From assembly GCA_035772405.1 (NCBI GenBank), contig JAYKKM010000121.1, positions 1,412,501-1,476,500 on the forward strand: a DNA stretch of 64,000 bases, in the 5' to 3' direction. The position numbers were made by a program, and so were the translations under genes. Source of the DNA: Chrysogorgia sp. JL179-B06 (taxonomy: Eukaryota > Cnidaria > Anthozoa > Scleralcyonacea > Chrysogorgiidae). The notes under the pieces were generated by a model. That model saw nothing but the letters and a program-made list of their open reading frames with translations. It searched no databases and had not been told where the DNA came from. Positions 35,500 through 45,804 of this stretch are shown here, in pieces (position 1 is the stretch's first letter; each line of letters begins with the position of its first letter).

Positions 35500-35910
35500 G
35501 ACACTGCCACAGTTGATCGAATGGATACTATTAAATATCTAGGTGTAACCATTAACCAAAACATGACTTGGTCTGATCACGTTGGTACTGTCATATCTAA
35601 GGCAATACAATGCATTGGCCTGCTCAGGCGCATCAAACATCTTCTACCACATCAAACCTGAAACGCTTTGTCTAATGCTCTGATTCTGCCAATTATCAAC
35701 TATACCAACATTGGGGGAGATAAGGACAATATTACAATTACGAATACAATACAGATAATCGAGAACAAAGCTAGCTGTGAAAGCGATCCTGGATATATTC
35801 CTCTCTATTGTTCCTCAACATAGGTCCAACAAACCTTGAGGTGGGAGAAGCTTGAACAAAGATGAAAGTTCCATAGATGTATTGCTGTCTAAACAAATTA
35901 ATGGTTTAAC
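35500..35910 (+). pseudogene. LINE reverse-transcriptase C-terminal fragment
   Basis: Reads DTIKYLGVTINQNMTWSDHV and ISKAIQCIGLLRRIKHLLP, the region after the RT active site in CR1/Jockey-type LINEs, then breaks down. Confidence 0.55.
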
Positions 35911-35939
35911 TGTTCTTGATTGAACGTTTGTTTAAATAA

Positions 35940-36010
35940 GTATATTCATACTTAATAGCATAAATCCTGCATTCTTATTGGCTGAGCTACTCACTGTCTA
36001 TTGGTGATAG
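35940..36010. repeat. Second copy of the 6.6-kb MITE segment
   Basis: gctgagctactcactgtcta followed by ttggtgataga matches 6608-6640 almost perfectly, with divergent flanks. It is probably an old fragment of the same MITE family. Confidence 0.6.
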
Positions 36011-36049
36011 ACCACTAGCAGCGAAATTGAGGTAATTTTAAAATTCAAA

Positions 36050-36850
36050 ACAATGGTGGAAAACTCGCGTTTTGCCAAGGTATCAGATGAATTTTAGAAA
36101 ATTTGTTGCAGAACTCCATACCAGAAATGACCAAAAAATATGGAATGAAAGTTTTTAATAGTATGAATACAGATAAAACTAATACATTCGTAAAAATGCT
36201 TTTTTGAGGAAACTAAATAATTTTACAATGTTTACAATGTTTTGACAAAAACTGTGAATTTTCAATTTCAGAGTGGTATGCAGGCCAGTCAAAATTTACA
36301 ACGCCAGTGAGCAAATGTGTAAAGACGAGCTTTGTCTCTGCATTCATTTTTTTATGCTGCAGTGAGACAAAAAACTGCAGCGAGTTCAAAGTTTCGTCGC
36401 TTCGAGCGATACATGCGGCAATTGACCAGTATTTAAAGCAAGCTCGAAACAACAAACCCTAATCAATTATTGCCGACCCTGAGTTCGAAAGGGTGAACAA
36501 AACACTTAATGTCATCTGCAATCAAATGACAAGACAACGAAAAGTAGGCCTAGTGGTTCACAAGACCCCCATAACAAGTGAGCGCAGAAGCTGATTGCAA
36601 GTGGTCAACTTGGAGTGACTGAAAAAAACCCTGCCTGCTCCAAGAAAGAGCTTGGTTTTATGCCACTTATTTCGGTAAAAGGGGACGAGAAAATCAAAGA
36701 AAACTCACCAAGGAGATGCTGGTCCTTCATACCACAGCCCACAAACGATTTATTGACAAAAGAAAAAGCCACCTCAAAGTGCAGGAAATGGCATTTCAGA
36801 GACTCTAGATTTCAAAATTTTGCAGGGGATATAGCCCCCTAGAAGTCTCG
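36050..36850 (+). pseudogene. Crypton-like tyrosine recombinase, N-terminal part
   Basis: Frames give ENSRFAKVSDEF, then SSLRAIHAAIDQYLKQARNN, SIIADPEFERVNKTLNVICN, and VHKTPITSE; further on come GQLGVTE-like and FGKRGREN-like text. The succession LR.IR.AIDR.L, IISD..F..AN+.+.A and KPLT..E is the N-terminal SAM-like part of Crypton/KIAA1958-type recombinases. The catalytic R-H-R-Y part is not seen here. Stops and frameshifts are common. Confidence 0.55.
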
Positions 36851-36959
36851 TCCCTTGTGTGCACGACTGCCGATTTCACAATTCAGGTAAAACTCAGATA
36901 TTTTTTCGTTCTAGGTGACACCCTGTAGGTGTCCTATAGGCGCCTAGACTTTTTCTGTA

Positions 36960-37255
36960 AGGGAATGTACATTTACATAAAGCAACGTTTTTGCTATCAT
37001 GCTCTAAGTGATTGGAATAGTTTACCATTAGAATTGCGAAATCCGAAATCAGTTGCCAATTTTTTATAGTTTTATATTTTAGGTAGGGTTTTTATTGTTA
37101 TTATTATTACTATTTATGTATTATATTTATATCCTATCCAGTTAAACATTTTATTGTAGTATTTGTCTATGCATGGCCCCATTGAAAAACTCCTTTGGAG
37201 ATATGGGCTCCCTGTTTAAATATTATAATAAAATAATAATAAAATAAAAAGCAAC
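36960..37255 (+). repeat. CR1-like LINE 3' end
   Basis: Reads YHALSDWNSLPLELRNP-type text (last ORF residues), followed by a 3' UTR with catggcccc, tcctttggagatatgggctc and an (ata)n tail. Confidence 0.55.
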
Positions 37256-37259
37256 AAGG

Positions 37260-38094
37260 ACAGTGGCTGAAACAAAGACCCATCATTGCCACAAAAGAGA
37301 GCCACCTTTACCTCTTTATCTTGCACTTATTGCACACACCCAAACTTACAGTGAGTGAATGAGTTAGCAAATGGCTTGGTGAGGTCCATCTGTAATTGTT
37401 TCAAGACGACTGGGGTCGTTTGTTGACTAAATATGCAGCAATTGATAATATTGACCACAACCCATCCTCTACAACATCGAAGGGCTCATTTCATGGATTT
37501 TTCCAGGAGAAACCACACATGGTACATCTCAAGAACCAGTAACAAACCATAACCCTCCTGATGTTTCCCTAATGGATATCATGCATCGCTTAGCCACAAA
37601 TCAAGCCGCTTAACACCAGCAATGACATATCTTTGCCTGTGTTTTACGAGAAAACCAATAAAGTATCCATGGTAAAGCACAGTATGTATGCAAGTATAGA
37701 AGAAAAGTGCCACCGAATTTCTAAATCACCGCCAAATTCCTGTCATCGCATGTGACCAACTTATTTTCGCCATTGCCAAATATGTCCAATGGAGCTGGCA
37801 AAAGACACACAGTGAAAATATGTCATGTTTGGAGGGCTACATATAGATATGACACTCTGGCGAGTATGTGGTGATATGCTTGATCGATCTGGTTTGAAGG
37901 CAGCTTTGGTTCAAGCGAATGTAGCGTCATCAGGAACAGTCGACTCGCTTCTAAAAGCGACCCACCTTGCTAAAACAAGGTACGCTGATCAGGTTACAGC
38001 CGTTACATTATCAAAGCTTCAAGTTGATGCTTTCCTGAAGAGCAACAGGGATGTGCTGTTTGTTGAAGAAGAATTCAAGGTGTGGCATAATTAA
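37260..38094 (+). pseudogene. Third Academ-like relic
   Basis: AAIDNIDHNPSSTTSKGSFHG near 37438-37500 has the same D-N-(I/V)-D form as the first catalytic block of the 430-6494 copy. MFGGLHIDMTLWRVCGDML (37825) with QVTAVTLSKLQVDAFL matches the MFGGIHIELAFL block of the 11.7-14.5 kb copy. It ends at a taa at 38092. The middle has many stops, and no XPG part follows in frame. Confidence 0.55.
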
Positions 38095-38209
38095 CTACTG
38101 AGCAATACTCGGGCGGTGGTCGCACTCCGATCGCAAAGCATCATGGAGCATCATTATAATTAATTCGTTTGCATGTGCTCCTCAACAGTAATTTAGTAAA
38201 CGATAGCTA

Positions 38210-38780
38210 GTGTTCGCCAATGGAGATCAATTGCCTTTTTTGAAAAAAATAATCTATTCAAACAGATAAACTTAACTAACGTTTCTGGACAAACGGCTGC
38301 TATTGATCTCTCGTGTTGGATTCATAAGGCCTTATCTACGAGTTTACCTCAAACGGGAAGCTGCAAAATCTAAATTACAGATCGATTATTTTCATCTGTG
38401 AAATATAAGGTTGCTCAAACTGGTATTTACCTTTTATACTCTAGGGTTAACGTTATAATTCAGAAACGTATCAATCCACTGAAGAAGTCCAAAGTCACGC
38501 CGTACTTGGTTTTTGATGTGCAATTAGGCAACGGTGCTGTGATATTCTTCTCTCACCTTCAAATGTTTACTCCAAATATTCAGTGATCAGAGTTAAACCT
38601 TTGATTTTGATTTGTGATTGCCGTTACTTGGTTATAATTACGTCGACTTTGCTTAACTTATAGAGAAAGAGACGATCGATGAAAGAAAGCCTCTGAAGCT
38701 ACAAGCAACACTGAAAGAAACAAATTACTGGGACATGCTTCTATAACCTACGAAGATGTATCTTCATGTATAAAGGTGAA
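38210..38780 (+). pseudogene. XPG/FEN1-EXO1-type N-terminal nuclease exons
   Basis: Reads NVSGQTAAIDLSCWIHKALS near 38280-38330, the XPG-N 'VDGY.WLHK' type motif with its metal-binding Asp. A second piece has VNVIIQKRINPL and TPYLVFDVQLGNG near 38440-38540, like 'GVKPYVVFDG'. Near 38725 the text LLGHASITYEDV resembles 'CVSVTPEMA' of EXO1. The spacing suggests two to three exons. Whether this is a host-gene relic or transposon cargo is unclear; it lies upstream of the DUF6589-type gene. Confidence 0.45.
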
Positions 38781-40550
38781 GCATTACTCTTTATTGATGA
38801 TCTAGCCTGCATAGCTGGCTCTCGGGGCGGGGGCAGGAGATCACGGGGGAGGGACTGGGGAGAGGGGAGGGGAAGAAATGAGAGCCTGCAAGAAACCCCC
38901 ATGTTTTTTCATAACGCCCACATCGAAGATCATATTATCTCAGCCAATCATCGCTCACCGGAAGTAAAGCAACGCGACTTGTCAATTTCACGTGTGTATA
39001 ATAATAACAACAACATAGTCGTTCAGTGGTTTTATCATTTTTATTCGCTAATTTACTGGTTCACATATATACATGTATATGCTTTCAACACCAACAAAGC
39101 CTGCGAGACACGGTCCTCAACCGAAAAAAGGGAAAGCAAACGATTTTTGCAGATTTTGCAGCAAAGATTTAAAATCGTCCAAACATTCGTCGGAGAATTT
39201 GTTCAAAGCTTCAGGAAGACAAGACAGCAAAGGTTGTGTTTTGGCCGACGAATGCAATAAGTTAGGAGTTGTGGTACAAAAAAATAAAGAACATTCGGAG
39301 CGGGTTTGTTCTCCGTGTGCCAGAAAAGTAAAGAACGCCGCGGAAATTGTATCATGGCTTAACGAAAAACTACAACTCGAAAATTGTACGCGTTGAAGAA
39401 CCAGGCCATCGACAAAAACGTGTTGTGTCAACAACCATTACTCCGGAGAGGAAGGAGTATTAAAGTTCATAGAGGAGCTGGTAATTCTACAAAAAAACTA
39501 TTTGAGACTCCAAAAGAGATCGAAGGTGACGACTTGCCTGAAGCGAACAAACGTTCCGAAGACGAACAAGAAGATTACATCAAACATTTAATGAACATAG
39601 ACACCCTCGATGTGAAGAAGCAGAGTCAAGTCCGAGCACTAGTTGCCTTCCCTGACGGACATGTTGCAGTGACAGAGAACTTTGACAAAGTTACAACAAC
39701 TATGATTCGTGGTATCGTTCAAAAAAAATGGCACACCGTAGCCAATGATATATTCAAGCACGACGCCCGATGTGGTTAGAAGACAAGTTAGCTCTGAATT
39801 TCAGGCATTAAGCATCGACAGTACTCTGAAAGGGTCTTCCCTGAGGAGCTTTGTTCATTCAGTAATAAAGTCTTCATCCACGAAGTAAGTGTGAAATGTC
39901 CCCTTTGGTATGCTGTAATGAATGGTGCTGTTGGCCTTGATCTCCGTGAAAACGATGACCACAGGAAATCTTGCATCAACCCAATGACACTTTCCACATC
40001 TGCCTTGGCACGATAGAGAAATCCAACTCTTTCTGCTCTTGCCTACAGGATTTATCTTGTTTTATTCCATAGTGGCATCAGCTATTATGATACCGTACAT
40101 CTAAATCACCTGGGAATTTGTATGAGCCCTTCAAGTATGGTACATCTGCAAAAGAAGATGGGTAATTCGTGTGACTCAAGACTACTTCTTTGGAAAAAGA
40201 ACATAGAGGAAGTATAGTCAGCTATAGAACTTTTGCACGAAATTCAAGATAAACAAGTGCCAGAATTAAAGGAAGAAGACATGGAGATTGATGTGTCTGC
40301 TCAGATAGATGAGGAACATTTGAAAGCTAAATACTCTACCTATGACAAATCAGCATAAGAATTATGTGTAAGTTTGATTTATGAGGACATGGGGAGGAAG
40401 AATGATGTCTGTAACCAGCACAACAATACAGGATGTATTGTATTGCATATCCTAAAGACAAGAAAGCTTCCATATTATAAGTAAGTAACATACTAAAATG
40501 TATAAAAGTATTTATACCAGTTTCTTTTTAAGGTCCTCTTCCTCTTAAAT

Positions 40551-40578
40551 ATTATTATTATTATTATTATTATTATTA
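40551..40578. repeat. (att)n microsatellite
   Basis: About nine perfect att units in an intron of the DUF6589-type gene. Confidence 0.9.
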
Positions 40579-40655
40579 AAACTGACAAATATAACAATTT
40601 ATTATAATTTACAGCCAGTTAAAAACATAAATATTCCACATCTATTTGTATACCA

Positions 40656-40784
40656 GGAGTGGGTTGTATAAAGCCTCCATAAGTTATCTGGTGGAAAGTC
40701 TTATTTGTTTGTTATAAGTCATCCATAGGATAGCAAGTTAATCCACTGGATAACAACTTATCCAGGCTTTATACAACCCACTCC
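40656..40784. mobile_element. Small MITE with ~21-bp inverted ends
   Basis: ggagtgggttgtataaagcc at 40656 is inverted as ggctttatacaacccactcc ending at 40784. It is 129 bp long and lies in an intron. The target duplication was not resolved. Confidence 0.75.
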
Positions 40785-40998
40785 AGTATTTATAAATGAT
40801 CCCTTCAACCAACATAAGAGAATACATATTGTAAGTGTCATGTGTTGTTTATTGTCAAATTCAAATTGTCAAAGTCAGATTGACATATCTAGATCTCTCT
40901 CTGACTCATATCTCCATTATATTATTCAATATTTTGAACAGGATTGTTGGTGACAATATAGATGCTCACATTAATGCTAGATACCAATCCGTGGATAG

Positions 40999-41642
40999 TA
41001 GTCCAGTCAATCTACGGTTTAACATCAAACAAATTGCAAAATAAATGATTTTAGCTTTTTCATTACCTTGATACATTCAGAACTAACATACCAAAAGTCC
41101 CTAGAAATCAAGTTTTTCTTACAATTTACCTACAAAAGCACTATTCTTTAAAAAAGGTGAAATTTCAAGTTCACGTTTAGCAAATATTACCTATGTCGTT
41201 AGAAAGTTCTCAAAAAGCTGTATGAATGACATTTAAGCGGATAGTACAATTTTCTAAGCCCATTTTGAGTTATTCGCTCAAGAAAAGTGGAAAATGCAAC
41301 AAAATTCTATTTTTTAGCAGGTTTAACCTTACGTAACTCAAAATCGGAATGGAAAATTGTACTACCCGCATAAATGTCCTTCATATGGTTTTTTGAGAAC
41401 TCTCTAACGACATAGGTGATATTTGGCAAAAGTGAACTTGAAATTTCACTTTTTTTAAAGGATAGTGCTTTTGTAGTTAAATTGTAAGAAAACCCGGATT
41501 TTCTGAACTTTCCACTAAGTTGATTTCTCGGGACTTTTGGTATGTGATTTCTGAATGTATCAAGGTACTGAGAAAGCTAAAACCATTTCTTTTGCAATTT
41601 GTTTGAAGTTGTACCTATATTTCAGATAGATTGACTGGACTA
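40999..41642. mobile_element. Foldback MITE with TAGTCC ends, TSD tag, inside an exon
   Basis: Arms of about 300 bp begin tagtccagtcaatct and end agattgactggacta, flanked by tag (40996-40998 and 41643-41645). Removing the element and one tag restores the exon exactly: gtggatag joined to cacaaatcag reads VDSTNQSIHWT. The six terminal bases and the 3-bp target size are shared with the Academ-like element at 430-6494. Confidence 0.85.
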
Positions 41643-42999
41643 TAGCACAAATCAGTCAATACACTGGACACAGCAATACGCAGTTCTCGACAGGGTGAAC
41701 GAGCTTCTCGATAACACCAAGCCTCAGAAAGCACTAAAGGAAATACAACTTGTTGACTTGCTTCCAATGAAAGAAGTACAGGATGCATTTAAGAGGAATT
41801 GTTCAGTACTAATTGGCCGAGTGATTGTGAAATACTCAAAACATAGTAGTTGAATACCACATTCCACATGGTCATAGTAAGGAGAAGACCAATAAGTCAG
41901 AAATTGTAAGAAAAACTTGTTTAATTATTTTTGATTCCCCTATGGTCATGGTTCCAAATTTAAACATATCCATTTCTATAAAATTTCCAATTTGAATGTT
42001 ATAGTGCTGTCTGGGCTTACAGTTTAAAAACCCCAACATCGCTGGAGAAATGGCTCAGCTTCTTATAACCAATCAAGAGAAATATGTTCCATGTGTCAAC
42101 AGTGGAGACCAACCTACAATTGCTGCCAGGATCCCACTTCATGGAGACCAACTGTTCGAAGAACGGGCAAGAAATGTCCAATGGACATTTTTGGATGGTA
42201 CTAACTCATACGATAGATTAGAAGGAATAATAACCGAGGCTGCAGACTGGCATGCAAAACTGAACCTTTATTCGGTAATGATTGGTTGTTGTATGTGGCT
42301 GTCATTTGTTCATAGTTGTTTTTATAAACACTGCAATACATTATGCACTACTTCATTCCAAATATTTTGTTTTCTATTGTATATTACTATTATAGTATAA
42401 TAAAATTAAAATGTAAACCACTCTGAAATAGAAAGCTAATATTTAATTATAAATTATACAAATTATAAATGTATGTACTGTTTACTATGTTGTATTTTTA
42501 TATATGATGGTTAATTCATTTATATAACCTTTTCAAAAACAGGTGTATGTACAACACATATATATATAGTTAAATATAAATTGTACCAACACCTGCTAAA
42601 ATAAACTTTTTTCATTCATTTATAATACTAGATTGAACACAACACATTTGTCAGTGACGACTCTGGAAGGGAGAGCATGAATCGCATTGGGAAGACAAGA
42701 GCAGCTCAAGGTGTGAAAAAGTACTTCAATGAATACAAGGATTTCGACCAATGTGAAATAGAAGCACATATTTGTGCTGCATTTATGGAAATGGTCAACA
42801 TGAATGATGTGAATGGTAGGTATAGCTATATCAGAAGGGAAAAATGGAATACATTGCAATGCAGAAGTAGACATTTATTTTATTACTTATTTTTGGAATT
42901 GCTCTTAACATTTAATGTTCTAATTAGCAGTACATCCTTTGTTTTCTATTGTTTAATTAATTAGCACTACTGAATACTAATTAGTTGATACTTTCGGCT

Positions 43000-43212
43000 C
43001 GATTTCCATATAAATATCCCCAAATTTAAAACATAATGGCTAACCCAAACCGTACCCTAACCCTAACCCTAACCCTCCACCTAATATATACTAACCGTAA
43101 CTCTTACGATAATGTTTTATTTTAGAAATAACAGCTGATTTTAATTTCGACTTTTACTACCGATAGTCTATGTGACGTCATTTCGGGATTTTATATGGAA
43201 ATTCAACCATAC
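43000..43212. repeat. MITE-like inverted repeat with internal (ccctaa)n
   Basis: atttccatataaatatcccc near 43008 is inverted as a gggattttatatggaaat-type end near 43202. The interior has three to four ccctaa units (43058-43077), the telomere-type hexamer, in an intron. Confidence 0.55.
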
Positions 43213-44768
43213 TTTTCCATGGTACAGTATCAATAATACATTTAAATTTTATAATTTATAAATGGAAGGTGGGGGATTGGTAACTCTAACATTTGTTTTC
43301 TTCCAAAATCAGATGAAAACTGTAATCTAGATATACCAAATCAAAGTGCCCAAAAAAAACAAGAAAGTCGTGGTTTAATCAACTTTGCCGTGATTGCATT
43401 GAAATGTATTTTGGAGATGGTGAAATGCTTAAGCTTGTCAACCAAGTGGACGAATTGCAAACTGTCTTTCAAAACAGATTTGAATGTAGACAAGTCGGAT
43501 GCCAAACAACACTCGAGGCATGTAATGTAAGCAATTAAATATTAAAGTGCAATTACACATGTATTAGTATAAATTTTTATGAATGCAAACCATGCATTCT
43601 GAATGGCTAATTTACTAAATATTGGTGTAGTTTTAGACTGGTAAGAAATCAAATGAGATTTTTAATTTCTCCATTTTTATATGGCTATGAACCAAACATC
43701 ATTTCCATCTTCCCTATATAGCCACAAAGTTATCCCATTTTGAAAAGTATAATTTACTTTTGTTTATTACAGTCATGAGATAGAAGTACATGGACTTAAA
43801 GTGTGGACAGGAGATGAAGAAAGAGACTTTATTGGTTATTATTATTGCAGAGCAAAATGTGGAAGAGTTTACAGTACAAAATCAACTAGAAATAGGTAAA
43901 TATGCACTTCATCATAATGCCCTTTTTCAGTTATGTTTCTCTATACTCAAAGTCTCAAACTAACTCGTTTGTTAGGGTAAATGTGTTGCTTTATAAAATG
44001 GTTTGCTTTTTCAATTAGACATGAAAAGACTGCACATCCAGACTGTGAAGACAATGTAACACATGAAACCCTGCAAATATAGAAGATGCCAAAGATGAAA
44101 AAGACCCTAATGACTATATATACAATTACCATAGGGCCAAAATGGTGTTTGGTCTCATGCTACTAGAATTTGAAGATGCTATAAAAGAGGGGGATGGTGA
44201 CAGAGTCCTTAATGTTTATAAGCTTGCTTTGCTTATTTATAAGATAAATGGTCATACAAAGTACGCATATATCACTCTGCTTTATTTGGTAAATGAACAT
44301 GCTGCATTAACCGCCTTCCAAGCAAATTTCTTGAGACACAACAGATTTTACAATAAGTATGGAGGGAAAGGAAGAAATATACCTCTGGATCTTAAAATGG
44401 AGCAGCTTAATAAGGTTCTAAAGTCACTGTGGAGAGGACTGGGAGCAAACCTAAATGAAACAAATGCTTCAAGGGTGGCAAATGCAATTGAGGTACTGGA
44501 GTGTCTACTTGACTCAATTGATAGAGATTGTACTTTATCTGGTAGACATGGTTACAGGTCAAACAAACATTCTGAGAAGTATGTTAAACAAATAATCAGT
44601 GATCTGAAGGAAAAGAAAGTGTTCAAGTACACAGTGTCTAGGGAAGGGTACCCATCTTTCCAACAGTTTAATGCAAACCTACTAAATGGACTAGACTATC
44701 GTGATCTTCACAAATGGATGACAGAACTTATTGACAAATGGCAGACAATATTACCTAATCAAAAGTAA

Positions 44769-45323
44769 TTATAGCCATTTCAATTACCCCTTTTATAAAC
44801 AAACAGGGCATGAGATTTGCAGTATCCCGATATCCCAGATTTTAATTTTGGATACTGCATGGGCATCATTAAGCTCAGTATCCCGAAAATTGGGTTAGTA
44901 AACAAATGTTGAACAGCTAAGATGTAAATAATAAGATTTACACTCTTATTGATTGTTATTGTATAGCTATCGTACTGTAGACACACACTAGTGAGTAGAG
45001 TCTAGTGTAATATTTATAATGTTGTGTTAAATAAAATAAACCTTGTTTGGATACTGCTAATTATTTAAAAAACTACAGTACTATCCAAATATGGGATACT
45101 ATAATTCTCTGACAAACATAATTTGCATAAATATATTACTGTTTTACAAAAAAATTGTAATAATTATACAGTACATAAGCTATAAGTACTGTTTCCTATG
45201 AGAAACTTTCATTTTTTGTACTCTAGTAATAATATGACCATTCTAATGGATTATCTGCATTTATCTTTATCAGCTGTATGTTGTTGTCAAATCTCAGCTT
45301 AGTTGTTAATAATAGAGTACAGT
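44769..45323. other. Non-coding spacer
   Basis: AT-rich text with repeated gtatcccga / tatcccag words (44820-44890). No gene is visible. It separates the DUF6589-type gene from the HECT element. Confidence 0.4.
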
Positions 45324-45329
45324 ATATGA

Positions 45330-45790
45330 TACGGTGGCCCACAAGGGACATGCTGCATATTAAAATCTTGCTGCAAATTAAAATCGAAGTTGCTGCAAAT
45401 TAAAATGTTGCTGCAAATTAAAATGTTGCTGCAAATTAAAACTATAAGTTGCTGCAAATTAAAAATATGGGTTGCTGCAAATTAAAAATATGGATTGCTG
45501 CAAATTAAAACTATAGGTTGCTGCAAATTAAAAATATGGGTTGCTGCAAATTAAAACTATAGGTTGCTGCAAATTAAAAATATGGGTTGCTGCAAGTTAC
45601 AAATATGGATTGGTGCAAATTAAAACTATAGGTTGCTGCAAATTAAAAATATGGATTGCTGCAAATTAAAAATATGGGTTGCTGCAAATTAAAGGGGTAA
45701 AACCTATGCGCGTGCATAATGACCGTGAACAGACTGGGTACTACATTTGTGCACAAACGTGTTCTAAAACATGGCGAAAGATTAAATATT
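45330..45790 (+). repeat. Left inverted repeat with ~16 subterminal tandem units
   Basis: After the 27-bp terminus come about 16 copies of ttgctgcaaattaaaa plus a 0-8 bp variable tail. The tails mainly alternate between actatagg and atatggg or atatgga. The array ends with attaaaggggtaaaacctat and gaccgtgaacagactgggta, which are mirrored at the other end. Regular subterminal arrays commonly bind transposase; that role is inferred. Confidence 0.88.
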
Positions 45791-45804
45791 TATGAGTTTA
45801 TAGG

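Larger units (their letters stand above)
39073..44768 (+). pseudogene. DUF6589-type gene, multi-exon, interrupted by a MITE
   Basis: The N terminus is a ZAD-like zinc module: CRFCSKDLKSS, ENLFKASGRQ and RVCSPCARKVKNAAEI. Next come KHLMNIDTLDVKKQSQVRAL and FPDGHVAVTENFDKVT, then CPLWYAVMNGAVG-like text near 39900. Exons with consensus splice sites follow: 40942-40998 plus 41646-41850 (IVGDNIDAHINARYQSVDST, then IHWTQQYAVLDRVNELLDN), 42023-42274, 42632-42815, 43313-43526, 43773-43895 and 44019-44768 (NGHTKYAYITLLYLVNEHAA, RFYNKYGGKGRNIPLDLKME). The 'GDN(V/L)D', 'HW..QYAV.DRV' and 'NK.G..GRNI.LDL..E' motifs match DUF6589 proteins as I recall them. Frame slips near 39395, 39465 and 39775 and a phase mismatch at 43773 indicate decay. 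Confidence 0.65.

Noticed and set aside
38766..39260. 164-aa reading through the g-rich patch
   Set aside because: Joins a low-complexity tract to a shifted frame of the ZAD-like exon; the zinc cysteines read in another frame.
43058..43077. Telomere end from ccctaa units
   Set aside because: Only three to four units, internal to a MITE-like repeat within a gene intron.
45350..45690. CRISPR-like array
   Set aside because: Units are separated by only 0-8 bp of recurring tails, not unique spacers, and the array is mirrored inside a transposon terminal repeat in a eukaryote.
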